64,000 bases of DNA from Burkholderiales bacterium (GCA_020854105.1 JADZGB010000048.1:150210-214209), one strand, 5' to 3'; numbered from the stretch's first letter, positions 1-9,292 are shown. Notes: generated by a model from the letters alone, not told the origin. Translations and numbers: made by a program.

Positions 1-716
1 TCCTGCTGCGTGATGTGCGGAATCGAGACCCAGTTGCGATGCAGGTTCGCGCCCGAGATCTTCTTGATGCGCGAAAGCTCCCTGGTCTCGATCGGACCGA
101 ACCTGGCGAAGTCGATCACCGGCATGGGCGGCAGGCCGAGGCCGATGCCCCCGCCGGCCGCTGCCGCGGGACGCGCCAGGGCCTGCTTCACGAACGCCTG
201 GATGTCCTCCTTGAGAACGCGCTCCTTGGGGCCGCTGCCCTTGACCTTGCCTAGATCGACGCCCAGTTCGCGTGCGAAGCGGCGCACGGCGGGGCTGGCA
301 TGCGCACGCGCGAACGCTGCCTCGTCCACCGCTGCAGGCGCGGGCGCCGATGCAGCCGTAGCCGGTGCTGGAGCAGCCGCCGCCTGCGCCGGAGCCGCAG
401 CCGGAGCAACCGCGGGCGCGGCCGCCGAAGCAGCGGCAGGCGGCGGTTTTTCGGCAGCGGGCGCCGCCGCTGCCGGTGCGCCTTCGCTGACTTCGAGGGT
501 GAGGATCACGACACCTTCGGAGACCTTGTCGCCGACCTTCACCTTCATGTCGCGCACGATGCCGGCGACGGGAGCCGGTACCTCCATCGTGGCCTTGTCG
601 CTCTCGAGCGTGACGAGCGAGTCTTCCGCCTTCACCGCGTCGCCGGGCTTGACCAGCACCTCGATGACCGGCACGTCCTTGAAATCACCGATGTCCGGTA
701 CCAGGACCTCGTGCAT
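1..716 (-). CDS. aceF: Dihydrolipoamide acetyltransferase (E2 of pyruvate dehydrogenase), partial
   Basis: This is the acetyl-transferring core of the pyruvate dehydrogenase complex. Only the first 238 codons are visible; the gene runs off the left edge. Residues 1-75 form a lipoyl domain with the lipoylated lysine at K41 in the motif ESDKATMEVPA. An Ala/Pro-rich flexible linker follows (about 80-140), then a peripheral-subunit-binding domain (about 142-180, beginning SPAVRRFAREL). The start of the catalytic domain is seen in RIKKISGANLHRNW. Only one lipoyl domain is present, whereas E. coli AceF has three. The ATG at 716 lies 74 nt after the aceE stop on the same strand, so the two are almost certainly co-transcribed. 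Confidence 0.95.
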   Translation of the reverse strand, partial: MHEVLVPDIGDFKDVPVIEVLVKPGDAVKAEDSLVTLESDKATMEVPAPVAGIVRDMKVKVGDKVSEGVVILTLEVSEGAPAAAAPAAEKPPPAAASAAAPAVAPAAAPAQAAAAPAPATAASAPAPAAVDEAAFARAHASPAVRRFARELGVDLGKVKGSGPKERVLKEDIQAFVKQALARPAAAAGGGIGLGLPPMPVIDFARFGPIETRELSRIKKISGANLHRNWVSIPHITQQ

Positions 717-790
717 TGCTCCCACGCCTGTTTCTCCCGCTGTTGTTCTTGATCAATATCGGCCGGCGGCGCGCGCTCGCCTCGGCCGGC

Positions 791-3451
791 TCACACCAGC
801 CACGGGCTCGGCCGCTCGGTGTCGATTCCATACTTCGCGATCGCCTGTGCCACCGTCGCTGCCGGCACCTTGCCGTCCTCCGCCAGCCCCTTGAGCGCTG
901 CCACCGCCACGTAGTGACGATCCACCTCGAAGAACTTGCGCAGCTGACTGCGGAAGTCGGAGCGGCCAAAGCCGTCGGTGCCGAGTACCTTGTAGGTGCG
1001 CTTGACGTACGGGCGGATCTGGTCGGCGAACGAGCGCATGTAGTCGGTCGCCGCCACCACCGGGCCGGCGTGCGGCTCCAGGCAGGCCTCGACATGGCTC
1101 TTGCGCGGCGCGGCCTCGGGGTGGAGCAGGTTCCAGCGCTCCGCCGCCATGCCGTCGCGGCGCAGCTCGTTGAAGCTCGGGCAGCTCCACACGTTCGCCA
1201 CGACGCCGAAGTCCTCGTGCAGCAGTTCTGCCGCCGCGATCACTTCGCGCAGGATGGTGCCGCTGCCGAGCAACTGCACGCGCGGCGCCTTCCTCTCGCC
1301 CTTGCCCTCCGAGAACAGATACATGCCCTTGAGGATGCCGGCCTCGGCACCCTCGGGCAGTGCCGGGTGCGCGTAGTTCTCGTTCATCACGGTGACGTAG
1401 TAGAACACGTCCTCCTGCTCCTGCATCATGCGGCGCAGGCCGTCCTGGATGATCACCGCGACCTCGTAGGCGAACGTCGGGTCGTAGGCCACGCAGTTAG
1501 GAATGGTGCTCGCCAGGATGTGGCTGTGCCCGTCCTCGTGCTGCAGCCCCTCGCCGTTGAGCGTGGTGCGTCCCGCAGTGCCGCCGAGCAGGAAGCCGCG
1601 TGCGCGGCTGTCGCCCGCGGCCCAGGCAAGGTCGCCGACGCGCTGGAAGCCGAACATCGAGTAGAAGATGTAGAAGGGGATCATCGACACGCCGTGCGTG
1701 CTGTACGAGGTCGCCGCCGCGATCCACGAGCAGAATGCACCAGCCTCGTTGATGCCCTCCTGCAGGATCTGCCCGCTCTTGTCCTCCTTGTAGTACATGA
1801 GCTGGTCGGCGTCCTCTGGCCGGTAGAGCTGACCCACCGAGGAGTAGATGCCGAGCTGGCGGAACATCCCTTCCATGCCGAAGGTGCGAGACTCGTCGGG
1901 CACGATCGGCACCACCTGCTTGCCGATGTTCTTGTCCTTGACCAGCGTGTTGAGCATGCGCACGAAGGCCATCGTGGTGGAGATCTCGCGCTCGCCGCTG
2001 GAGGCGAGCAGCGGCTCGAACACCGACAGCGGCGGCACCTGCAACGAGGCGGCCCTGGTCCGCCGCTGCGGCACGAGGCCGCCGAGCGCATCGAGGCGGC
2101 TGCGCAGATACTTCATCTCCGGACTGTCTTCGGCCGGCTTGTAGAACGGGATCTCCTCGAGCCTGTCGTCGGGGATCGGAATGTTGAAGCGGTCGCGGAA
2201 GGCCTTGATGGACGTGGTGCCCATCTTCTTCTGCTGGTGCGTGATCATCTGGCCTTCACCGGCCTCGCCCATGCCGTAGCCCTTGATGGTCTTGGCCAGG
2301 ATCACGGTCGGCTGACCGGTGTGCTTTACCGCCGCGGCGTAGGCCGCGTAGATCTTGTGCGGGTCGTGGCCGCCGCGGTTCAGGCGCCAGATGTCGTCGT
2401 CCGACATGTTGGCCACCATCGCGAGCAGTTCCTGGTACTTGCCGAAGAAGTGCTTGCGCACGTAGGCGCCGTCCTTCGACTTGAACACCTGGTACTCGCC
2501 GTCCACCGCCTCTTCCATGCGCTTCAACAGCAGCCCGGCGGTGTCGCGCGCGAGCAGCGCGTCCCAGTAGGAGCCCCAGATCACCTTGATCACGTTCCAG
2601 CCGGCGCCGCGGAAGTCGGCCTCCAGTTCCTGGATGATCTTGCCGTTGCCGCGCACCGGTCCGTCCAGGCGCTGCAGGTTGCAGTTCACCACGAAGATCA
2701 GGTTGTCGAGCCGCTCGCGCACGGCGAGCGAGATCGCGCCCAGGGATTCCGGCTCGTCCATCTCGCCGTCGCCCATGAAGGCCCACACCTTGCGCGCGTC
2801 GGTGTCGACGATGCCGCGACCCTTCAGGTACTTCATGAAGCGCGCCTGGTAGATGGCCTGGATCGGGCCAAGGCCCATCGACACGGTCGGGAACTGCCAG
2901 AAGTCCGGCATCAGCCAGGGATGCGGGTAGGACGGCAGTCCGTGTCCGCCCACTTCCTGGCGGAAGTTCTTCAGCTGTTCCTCGGAGATGCGGCCCTCGA
3001 GGAAGGCGCGGGCATACACGCCGGGCGAGGAGTGCCCCTGGAAGTACACCAGATCGCCGCCATGCCTGTCGCTGGGTGCATGCCAGAAGTGGTTGAAGCC
3101 GACGTCGTAGAGCGTGGCGGCGGAGGCGAAGCTCGCGATGTGGCCGCCCAGTTCCGAGGACACCTTGTTGGCCCGCACCACCATCGCCATCGCGTTCCAG
3201 CGGATGTAGGAACGCAGGCGGTGCTCCATCGCGTGATCGCCGGGTGAGCGCTCCTCCTGCCCGGGCGGGATGGTGTTGATGTACGCGGTGGTCGCGTTGT
3301 ACGGTAGATATGCCCCGGAGCGGCGCGCCTTCTCGATCAGTTTCTCGAGGATGTAGTGCGCGCGCTGCGGGCCCTCGACCTCCAGGACGCCGTCGAGTGC
3401 ATCGAGCCACTCGTTGGTCTCTTGCGGATCGATATCTGGAAGAGCAGCCAT
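791..3451 (-). CDS. aceE: Pyruvate dehydrogenase E1 component, homodimeric
   Basis: A thiamine-diphosphate enzyme that decarboxylates pyruvate and passes the acetyl group to the E2 lipoyl arm. At 886 residues it matches the roughly 887 of E. coli AceE, so it is the homodimeric type. The ThDP-binding motif starts at GDGEMDEPES and ends about 30 residues later in NCNLQRLDG. HGGDLVYFQGH and the C-terminal transketolase-like region are also present. The reading frame stays open up to 3544, but the start at 3451 (MAALPDIDPQETNEWL) gives the family's normal N terminus; the upstream codons look like leader sequence. A perfect -10 hexamer lies about 105 nt upstream. A long open frame on the opposite strand is a codon-bias shadow. 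Confidence 0.97.
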   Translation of the reverse strand: MAALPDIDPQETNEWLDALDGVLEVEGPQRAHYILEKLIEKARRSGAYLPYNATTAYINTIPPGQEERSPGDHAMEHRLRSYIRWNAMAMVVRANKVSSELGGHIASFASAATLYDVGFNHFWHAPSDRHGGDLVYFQGHSSPGVYARAFLEGRISEEQLKNFRQEVGGHGLPSYPHPWLMPDFWQFPTVSMGLGPIQAIYQARFMKYLKGRGIVDTDARKVWAFMGDGEMDEPESLGAISLAVRERLDNLIFVVNCNLQRLDGPVRGNGKIIQELEADFRGAGWNVIKVIWGSYWDALLARDTAGLLLKRMEEAVDGEYQVFKSKDGAYVRKHFFGKYQELLAMVANMSDDDIWRLNRGGHDPHKIYAAYAAAVKHTGQPTVILAKTIKGYGMGEAGEGQMITHQQKKMGTTSIKAFRDRFNIPIPDDRLEEIPFYKPAEDSPEMKYLRSRLDALGGLVPQRRTRAASLQVPPLSVFEPLLASSGEREISTTMAFVRMLNTLVKDKNIGKQVVPIVPDESRTFGMEGMFRQLGIYSSVGQLYRPEDADQLMYYKEDKSGQILQEGINEAGAFCSWIAAATSYSTHGVSMIPFYIFYSMFGFQRVGDLAWAAGDSRARGFLLGGTAGRTTLNGEGLQHEDGHSHILASTIPNCVAYDPTFAYEVAVIIQDGLRRMMQEQEDVFYYVTVMNENYAHPALPEGAEAGILKGMYLFSEGKGERKAPRVQLLGSGTILREVIAAAELLHEDFGVVANVWSCPSFNELRRDGMAAERWNLLHPEAAPRKSHVEACLEPHAGPVVAATDYMRSFADQIRPYVKRTYKVLGTDGFGRSDFRSQLRKFFEVDRHYVAVAALKGLAEDGKVPAATVAQAIAKYGIDTERPSPWLV

Positions 3452-3555
3452 CTCTACAATTCCCTGGGTAAGGTTGGAGCGCGGGGCGCCGGGCCCCTCG
3501 GGACCTCGTCCGGCCGCTTCGACGGCCATGCATTCGTGATGCACGGCCGTCGCCG

Positions 3556-3561
3556 ATTATA
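3556..3561 (-). promoter_or_regulatory. Candidate -10 element of the aceEF promoter
   Basis: TATAAT reads on the minus strand between the end of the AhpD-like gene and aceE, a rare exact match in this GC-rich DNA. No good -35 hexamer sits 16-18 nt upstream (CCGGAC at best), so an activator may be needed. It would leave a leader of about 100 nt before the aceE ATG. Confidence 0.4.
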
Positions 3562-3585
3562 GCGGCCCGCCGCCGGCCGTCCGGA

Positions 3586-4170
3586 CTACTTCTTCGGCGG
3601 CGCCACGCGTCCCATGAGATAGAACTCGTCGTTCGGCCGCATGGAGATCAGGTGCGCCATCCGGTTCGACAGAGCGAAGAAGGCGGTGATACCGCCGATG
3701 TCCCAGATGTCCTCTTCGCCGAATCCGGCTTCCCGCAATGCCTGGTAATCGGCATCGTTCACCGCCTCGGGCGTGCGTGCCAGCTTGACCGCGAAGTCGA
3801 GCATGGCGCGCTGGCGTGGCGCGATGTCGGCCTTGCGGTGATCGATGGCGACCTGATCGGCGATCTGCGCGTTCTTGGCGTAGACGCGCAGGATCGCGCC
3901 GTGCGCGACCACGCAGTACAGGCAGTGGTTGTGGCCGCTGGTGGCGACGACGATCATCTCGCGCTCGGCCTTGCTCAGGCCGGAGTCGCGCAGCATGAGA
4001 GCGTCGTGGTAGGCGAAGAAGGCGCGAAACTCCTCCGGCCGGTGCGCCAGCGTCAGGAACACGTTGGGAATGAAGCCGGCCTTCTCCTGCACCTGCAGCA
4101 TCTTGTCGCGGATGTCAGCGGGCAGATCGTTCAGCGCCGGCACCGGATAGCGGCTGATGGGGTATGTCAT
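3586..4170 (-). CDS. Peroxidase-related AhpD/carboxymuconolactone decarboxylase-like protein
   Basis: A 194-residue alpha-helical protein of the AhpD-like superfamily, in the uncharacterised peroxidase-related branch. The redox motif CLYCVVAHG (about residues 82-90) carries the CxxC pair followed by a histidine, as in thiol peroxidases of this fold. The C-terminal part (GITAFFALSNRMAHL) is typical of the branch. No signal peptide is seen, so it is probably cytoplasmic. Its ATG lies one nucleotide after the stop of the PaaK-like CoA ligase, so the two are translationally coupled. The substrate is unknown; peroxide detoxification coupled to the ligase pathway is an inference. Confidence 0.8.
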   Translation of the reverse strand: MTYPISRYPVPALNDLPADIRDKMLQVQEKAGFIPNVFLTLAHRPEEFRAFFAYHDALMLRDSGLSKAEREMIVVATSGHNHCLYCVVAHGAILRVYAKNAQIADQVAIDHRKADIAPRQRAMLDFAVKLARTPEAVNDADYQALREAGFGEEDIWDIGGITAFFALSNRMAHLISMRPNDEFYLMGRVAPPKK

Positions 4171-4171
4171 G

Positions 4172-5413
4172 TCAGTCGTATTTCCTCAGGTCTTCGATGA
4201 CCTTGCCGTCGTTGGGCAGGCTTCCGGCGGGCTTGGGAACCACGGCGCCGCGCAGCTTGCATACCTCGCGCAGCGAGTTCTCCACGGCCTCGACGAAGCC
4301 GCCCGGCGCGCTCTCGCGCAGCTCGCACTGCAGAGTCATCGTGTCGTTCTTCTGATCGTCGTGCGCGACCGTCAGGCGCGCACGCACGATCTGCGGATGC
4401 CGCCGCGCCACCTCGGCGACCTGGGCGGGATGGACGAACATGCCACGCACCTTGGTGGTCTGGTCGGCGCGGCCCATCCAGCCCTTGATGCGCACATTGG
4501 TGCGGCCGCAGGGACTGATGCCCGGCAGCACCGCTGACATGTCGCCCGTGGCGAACCGGATCAGGGGATACTCCGGGGTGAGCGTGGTCACCACCACTTC
4601 GCCCACTTCGCCCTCGGCCACCGGATCGCCGGTGCCCGGGCGCACGATCTCGACGATCACGCCTTCGTCCACCACCAGACCCTCGCGTGCTTCCGTCTCG
4701 TAGGCGATCAGGCCAAGATCGGCGGTGCCGTAGGACTGGTAGGCGGCTATCCCGCGCGCCTCGAGCAGCTGCCGGACCGCCGGCAGGAAGGCTTCGCCCG
4801 ACACGGCAGCCTTGCGCAGGCTGGACACGTCGGCCTTCGCCTCGTCGGCCTTCTCCAGCAGAAGCTTCAGGAACGAGGGCGTGCCGGTGTAGCAGACCGG
4901 CCGGAGCTGCGCAATGGTCTGCACCTGGAGCTCGGTCTGGCCCACGCCTGCGGGGAAGACCGGGCAGCCGAGCGCCTGCGCAGCCAGGTCGAACATGAAG
5001 CCGGCGGGCGTGAAGTGGTAGGTGAAGGTGTTATGGACCAGCTCGCCTTCCCGGAAACCGGCGGCGAACAGCGCACGGGCGAGGCCGAAGTAGTCGCGCC
5101 GCTCGGCTTGCGGATCGTAGATAGGGCCTGGCGACGCGAACACGCGCGCCAGCCGCGACAGCGGCACGGCGGTCATGCCGCCGAAGGGAGGCGTTGCCTT
5201 CTGCAGGGCGATCAGGCCCGACTTGCGCGTCAGCGGCAGCGCAGCGAGCGCCTTGCGGTCGCGCACCTCGCCGGCCCTCACGTCCTTCAGCAGCTCGGCA
5301 AAGTAGGGCGCGTGCCTCCTGGCACCCGCCAGCTGCTCATCGAGTGCCCGGAACAGCGCGCGCTCGCGCACCTCGGGCGAGCGCGTCTCTAGATCGTCGA
5401 AGTATTTCCCCAT
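4172..5413 (-). CDS. Phenylacetate-CoA ligase-like AMP-forming ligase
   Basis: An adenylate-forming CoA ligase of the PaaK family (413 residues, slightly under the usual 430-440). Visible family features are SYGTADLGLIAYE (the adenine-binding motif around residue 230), the hinge region RIKGWMGRADQTTKVRGMFVHP, and a C-terminal domain ending in NDGKVIEDLRKYD. The start chosen is MGKYFDDLETRSPEV; an upstream in-frame start would add nine residues that do not resemble the family. The typical Ser/Thr/Gly-rich P-loop is weak here (VFASPGPIYDP), which is common in this branch. The true acid substrate cannot be told from the sequence. It forms a two-gene unit with the peroxidase-like gene. Confidence 0.85.
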   Translation of the reverse strand: MGKYFDDLETRSPEVRERALFRALDEQLAGARRHAPYFAELLKDVRAGEVRDRKALAALPLTRKSGLIALQKATPPFGGMTAVPLSRLARVFASPGPIYDPQAERRDYFGLARALFAAGFREGELVHNTFTYHFTPAGFMFDLAAQALGCPVFPAGVGQTELQVQTIAQLRPVCYTGTPSFLKLLLEKADEAKADVSSLRKAAVSGEAFLPAVRQLLEARGIAAYQSYGTADLGLIAYETEAREGLVVDEGVIVEIVRPGTGDPVAEGEVGEVVVTTLTPEYPLIRFATGDMSAVLPGISPCGRTNVRIKGWMGRADQTTKVRGMFVHPAQVAEVARRHPQIVRARLTVAHDDQKNDTMTLQCELRESAPGGFVEAVENSLREVCKLRGAVVPKPAGSLPNDGKVIEDLRKYD

Positions 5414-5458
5414 GTGCCAAGGATAACCGCGAACGAGCAACGCCGCTGCACGCGGGCA

Positions 5459-6343
5459 TCACGCGGGGAGGTTCCATATGTCATGCAAGACCTCCACCAG
5501 CGCGCGGATGGCGGGATCCTGCGCACGCGAGCGCAGGTGGATGAACTGCAGCGACGTGGTCAGGCGAACGTCCTTCCAGAGCACCACCTGGCGCGCCCTG
5601 GCCTTCTCCAGCGCGAGATCCTCGCGCATGAGCGCCATCCCCATGTTCGATGCAACCAGCGAGGAGATCAGGTTCTCGTCGTCGGCCTCGACCACCTTGG
5701 CCGGGGATACGCCGTGCGCGCGGAACAGCTCGTTGGCAAGCTGCCAGTGGCTACTGATGGACGGGGTGAGGATCCAGGGCTCGCGTTCGATCTCGGCCCA
5801 GCCGGCGTTCTCGAGCCGGTCGGCCCACTCCATGGGCGCCACCACGCGGTAGACCACCCGGGTCAGCCGCACGCTGACGATGCCCGGGTCGGAGCGCTCG
5901 CCGTAGTAGAAGCTCGCGTCGAGCCTGCCGTCACGTACGTCCTCGAACGCCTCGCCCGACACCTCGCGCTGGAAGTGGAGCTGCAGCAGGGGATGGCGCT
6001 CCATCGTCGCCGCGGCGAACTGCCCCAGGCGCTGGAACTCGGGATCCGAAAGGGTGCCGACGCTCACGCTGCCCGACACCGCGCCGCGGATGGCGCGCGC
6101 CTCGTTGCGCAGGGCCTGGGCCGCCGCCAGGGTGCGCTCGGCCGCGGCCAGCAGCCGCCTGCCGGATGCGGTGAGCTGCATGCCGGCCGGGGAGCGCTCG
6201 AACAGGACGACCTCGAACTCGTCCTCGAGCGCGCGGATATGGCCGCTCAGGGCCGGCTGGCTGATGTGCAGCTTCTCCGCTGCCCGGGTGAGATGACCGA
6301 CCTGGGCCACGGTGACGAAGCTGCGCAGCTGGTAGAGCTCCAT
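5459..6343 (-). CDS. LysR-family transcriptional regulator
   Basis: A 294-residue LysR regulator. The N-terminal winged helix-turn-helix is clear (MELYQLRSFVTVAQVGHLTRAAEKLHISQ at 1-29, reaching the usual LFERS at about 54). A periplasmic-binding-protein-like effector domain occupies the rest. The start at 6343 gives the canonical N terminus; 30 in-frame upstream codons are rejected. It ends 45 nt before the PaaK-like gene on the same strand and is divergent from the small gene at 6517. The shared gap 6344-6516 is the likely site of autoregulation. The inducer is unknown. Confidence 0.93.
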   Translation of the reverse strand: MELYQLRSFVTVAQVGHLTRAAEKLHISQPALSGHIRALEDEFEVVLFERSPAGMQLTASGRRLLAAAERTLAAAQALRNEARAIRGAVSGSVSVGTLSDPEFQRLGQFAAATMERHPLLQLHFQREVSGEAFEDVRDGRLDASFYYGERSDPGIVSVRLTRVVYRVVAPMEWADRLENAGWAEIEREPWILTPSISSHWQLANELFRAHGVSPAKVVEADDENLISSLVASNMGMALMREDLALEKARARQVVLWKDVRLTTSLQFIHLRSRAQDPAIRALVEVLHDIWNLPA

Positions 6344-6445
6344 GCCAATCCTAGGGTCGAGCAGCCATTGTAGCTGCCGATATTGCACCGCACGATGGTT
6401 TGGGCAGCCATCGGAAAAAGCAATGAAGGCCATCGCAAAGAGATA

Positions 6446-6475
6446 TTGGATTTCTCCCGCGGTCGACCGTACATT
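6446..6475 (+). promoter_or_regulatory. Candidate sigma-70 promoter of the DUF3563-like gene
   Basis: TTGGAT at 6446-6451 and TACATT at 6470-6475 are separated by 18 nt, about 40 nt upstream of the start codon. The divergent LysR gene begins at 6343, so its product could bind here. This rests on hexamer similarity alone. Confidence 0.35.
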
Positions 6476-6516
6476 GTTTAGTGCAACGCAACATAGCCGT
6501 AATTTCAGGAGGTTTT

Positions 6517-6807
6517 ATGGATTTCCCGAGCCTGCTCCCGCAAAACTACCGTAGCCTTCTACCCAGCGATGCCAAGGTCGAGGCGACCGCTGCCGGCGCA
6601 ATCGCGGACGCCGGGTTGATGCAGCGCGCAACGCCTGCGCCCAGCCTCTTCGAGCGACTGATCAACCGGCTCGAGGATGCCTACTGGCGCCAGGTCATCA
6701 AGGCGCGCGAGGCCTACCTGGCCAAGGCGCAGAACGCCGCGGACCTGGAAAACCGGATCAAGGAACTCGATTCCAACGCAGTGATCCGCTGGCGCGCGAT
6801 GCCGTGA
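6517..6807 (+). CDS. Small DUF3563-like protein
   Basis: A 96-residue protein with a strong ribosome-binding site, AGGAGG four bases before the ATG at 6517; this decides the start over an in-frame upstream GTG. The C-terminal half (LFERLINRLEDAYW, then YLAKAQNAADLENRIKELD) resembles DUF3563, a family of short charged helical proteins common in Burkholderiales. No membrane segment or signal is visible. It stands alone, divergent from the LysR gene and convergent with livF. Family members have no established function, and assignment to the family is by pattern only. Confidence 0.75.
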   Translation: MDFPSLLPQNYRSLLPSDAKVEATAAGAIADAGLMQRATPAPSLFERLINRLEDAYWRQVIKAREAYLAKAQNAADLENRIKELDSNAVIRWRAMP

Positions 6808-6823
6808 CGTACTGCATGCCGGC

Positions 6824-6895
6824 CGCTGGCTGGCCTGCCCGGATATGCGGGAGCGGACTCGGTTCGCTGCCCGGTCCCGGTCAGGCCAGCCAGCG
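6824..6895. terminator. Long-loop inverted repeat between convergent genes
   Basis: CGCTGGCTGGCCTG (6824-6837) is perfectly complementary to CAGGCCAGCCAGCG (6882-6895), with a 44-nt loop. The right arm forms the last codons of livF. It lies where the small plus-strand gene and the livF operon converge, so a bidirectional termination role is plausible. There is no T-tract. Confidence 0.35.
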
Positions 6896-7681
6896 CTTGC
6901 GCCGCCGGTAGTGCTTGACGTCCCGAAAACTCTTGCGCCCCGACCCCGACAGGCCCAGGTAGAACTCCTTCACGTCCTCGTTCGAGGACAGCTCGCCGGC
7001 CGGGCCGTCCATCACCACCCTGCCGTTCTCCAGGATGTAGCCATGGGTCGCGTAGCGCAGGGCGACCATCGTGTTCTGCTCGGCCAGCAGGAAGCTCACG
7101 CGTTCCTTCTCGTTCAGGTCGTGCACGATCTCGAAGATCTCGTCGACCACCTGCGGCGCCAGGCCCATGGAGGGTTCGTCGAGCAGGATCATCTGCGGCT
7201 GCGCCATCAGCGCGCGGCCGATCGCGGTCATCTGCTGCTCGCCCCCGGAGGTATAGCCTGCCTGGCTCCTGCGCCGCTCCTTGAGCCGGGGGAAATAGGC
7301 GTACACCTTCTCCAGGTCGCTGCGCACCTGCGTGCGCGAGCCGCTGCGGGTGAATGCGCCGGTGAGCAGGTTTTCCTCCACCGTCAGATGCTGGAAGCAG
7401 TGCCGTCCTTCCATCACCTGGATCAGGCCGCGGCGCACCAGGTCATTGGGCGTGAGCCCGTCGATGCGTTCGCTGCGGTACTCGATCGATCCCTTGGTCA
7501 CCTCGCCGCGCTCGGAACCGAGCAGATTCGAGATGGCCTTGAGCGTGGTGGTCTTGCCGGCCCCGTTGGCACCGAGCAGTGCGACGATCTGACCCTGCTC
7601 GACCTCGAAGGACACGCCCTTGAGCACCAGGATCACATGGTCGTAGATGACCTCGATGTTGTTGATGGCTAGCAGAGCCAT
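6881..7681 (-). CDS. livF: ABC transporter ATP-binding protein, LivF type
   Basis: One of two ATPases of a branched-chain-amino-acid-type (HAAT) importer. The 266-residue protein has Walker A GANGAGKTT, the Q-loop region, signature TSGGEQQMTAIGRAL and Walker B MILLDEPSMGL. GLIQVMEGRHCFQHLTVEENL is typical of LivF. The frame is open to 8002, but the upstream segment translates a repetitive intergenic sequence; MALLAINNIEVIYD at 7681 is the natural start. It is the last gene of the operon, separated from the binding-protein gene by a 220-nt gap holding a tandem REP-like repeat. Confidence 0.93.
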   Translation of the reverse strand: MALLAINNIEVIYDHVILVLKGVSFEVEQGQIVALLGANGAGKTTTLKAISNLLGSERGEVTKGSIEYRSERIDGLTPNDLVRRGLIQVMEGRHCFQHLTVEENLLTGAFTRSGSRTQVRSDLEKVYAYFPRLKERRRSQAGYTSGGEQQMTAIGRALMAQPQMILLDEPSMGLAPQVVDEIFEIVHDLNEKERVSFLLAEQNTMVALRYATHGYILENGRVVMDGPAGELSSNEDVKEFYLGLSGSGRKSFRDVKHYRRRKRWLA

Positions 7682-7701
7682 ACGCGCGGACTCCACACCT
7701 T

Positions 7702-7781
7702 CGTCATCCCGGCGACAGCCGTCATCTTCGTCCTCACGGCGACAGCCGCCATCTTCGTCATCCCGGCGAAAGCCGGGATCC
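7702..7781. repeat. Three tandem copies of a REP-like repeat
   Basis: Three adjacent units of 26-27 nt (7702-7728, 7729-7755, 7756-7781) match the consensus CGTCATCCCGGCGAAAGCCG. The third is a nearly perfect hairpin (CCCGGCGAAAGCCGGG). They lie between the substrate-binding-protein gene and livF, where they may modulate transcript stability. The same family recurs elsewhere in this window. Confidence 0.8.
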
Positions 7782-7904
7782 AGCCACGACAGACAATGCC
7801 TTCCACCGCCCTTGTGCGCGAAATGCCCGATCCCTTGCGCTGGGTCCTGGCGCTCGCCGCGGGCAGTGTTCCCAGCCCCGCGGTTCACGAGCGCTCGGTG
7901 AGCA

Positions 7905-9227
7905 TCAGGGCGCTGCCAGGCAGCCGGGCCTGATGCCCTTCTCGGCCGCGTATTTCGCTGCCGAGTCCTCCACCATCCTGCGCACCAGGGCGCGGTCGCC
8001 ACTGACCCACTCGGACGCGGCCTTCCACTGCCTGCCGTCCCACTGCTGGAACCGCACCAGGCCGCTGCCGCCGTGGTCAGTGCAGGAGACCTCGAGGGGC
8101 GGCACCATGCCGCCGAAGCCGAGCTGGTTCAGGCGCTTCGCGTCGATGTCCAGGTTCTCGATGCCCCAGCGGACCTGTGCGCCGGTCATCGGCTTCTTCC
8201 CCAGCTTCGCCTGCGCCGTGCGCACCGCCTCCACCGTCATCATGGCCGCAGCCAGTCCGCGGTTCCACAGCACGCTGCCGACGGTCTTCGCCGGTGTCTG
8301 GCTCTTGCCCTTGTCGAGCACGTGCTTTTGGACATCCCGCACGACCGGAAAGTCGCGTCCGGCGAGGTTCAGGCTGGCGGCATAGTAGCCGGCGGCCGCG
8401 CCGCCGGCCGCTTCCGTGTCGATCTCCGAGCCCGCCCACCAGTTGCCGACCATCCTGTCGCGGGGGAAACCCATCTTCTGCGCGGTGCTGAGCGAGGTCG
8501 CGGTCATCACGCCCCAGCCCCATACGATCACCCAGTCCGGCCGGAACTGGCGGATCTGGAGCCATTGCGCCTGCTGTTCGTTGCCGGGGTGCGGTACCGG
8601 GATCATCTTCAGTTCGAAGCGCAGCTTCTTCGCTTCCGCCTCCAGGACCGGATGCGGCTCCTTGCCGTAGGCAGAGTCGTGATATAGCAGCACGATCTTC
8701 TTCCGGGCGAGCCTCGCCTCGCCGCCTTCACGGTCGGCGATGAACTTCACGATGGCGGTCGCGGCGTCCCAGTAGTTCGACACCAGCGGGAACAGCCAGG
8801 GGAATACGCGGCCGTCCACCGAGTCGGTGCGCCCGTAGCCGAAGCTGATCAGCGGAATCCTGTCTGCGGCCGTCTTGTCGATCAGCGCATAGGTGATGCC
8901 GGTCGACATCGGATGAATGGCGGTCGGACCGGTGGCGGACCGGGTCTTGAGCCGCTCGTAGCACTCCACGCCCTTGGTGTTGTTGTACTCGGTCTCGCAC
9001 TCCTCCCACGACAGCTTCACGCCATTCACGCCGCCGTCGCGTTCGTTGACTAGGTGAAGGTAATCGATGAAGCCGCTGAAGAAGGCGGCTCCGTTCGCGC
9101 CATAAGGGCCGACGCGATAGCCCGTGATGCCGATGAACTGCGTCCCCGCCTGCTGTGCGTGGGTGGCCGGGGCCAGCAGCGCGGCGGCCAGGAGCAGGCC
9201 GATGATCGTGAGTCTCGTGTTCTTCAC
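7905..9227 (-). CDS. ABC transporter substrate-binding protein, LivK/amide-sensor type
   Basis: The periplasmic receptor of the HAAT importer (440 residues). A signal peptide is evident: basic start MKNTRLT, a hydrophobic stretch, then APATHAQQ. The mature part is a two-lobed Peripla_BP fold; segments such as GPTAIHPMSTGITYALIDKT and WVIVWGWGVMTATSLSTAQ correspond to binding-lobe strands. It sits between livM and livF in the operon. Related receptors in betaproteobacterial operons that carry an acyl-CoA ligase are often linked to aromatic or fatty acids rather than amino acids. The ligand here is not known. Confidence 0.88.
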   Translation of the reverse strand: MKNTRLTIIGLLLAAALLAPATHAQQAGTQFIGITGYRVGPYGANGAAFFSGFIDYLHLVNERDGGVNGVKLSWEECETEYNNTKGVECYERLKTRSATGPTAIHPMSTGITYALIDKTAADRIPLISFGYGRTDSVDGRVFPWLFPLVSNYWDAATAIVKFIADREGGEARLARKKIVLLYHDSAYGKEPHPVLEAEAKKLRFELKMIPVPHPGNEQQAQWLQIRQFRPDWVIVWGWGVMTATSLSTAQKMGFPRDRMVGNWWAGSEIDTEAAGGAAAGYYAASLNLAGRDFPVVRDVQKHVLDKGKSQTPAKTVGSVLWNRGLAAAMMTVEAVRTAQAKLGKKPMTGAQVRWGIENLDIDAKRLNQLGFGGMVPPLEVSCTDHGGSGLVRFQQWDGRQWKAASEWVSGDRALVRRMVEDSAAKYAAEKGIRPGCLAAP

Positions 9228-9292
9228 CTTGGTCTCCAGGAACGGGGCGGCTGGGTCAGGCAGCCGCCCCGGGATTGTTCATGTGCCCGCGG

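Noticed and set aside
716..3247. An 843-codon plus-strand open frame opposite aceE
   Set aside because: It is exactly antisense to a well-conserved enzyme, is His/Arg/Val-rich as expected from reading GC-rich codons backwards, and has no recognisable domain.
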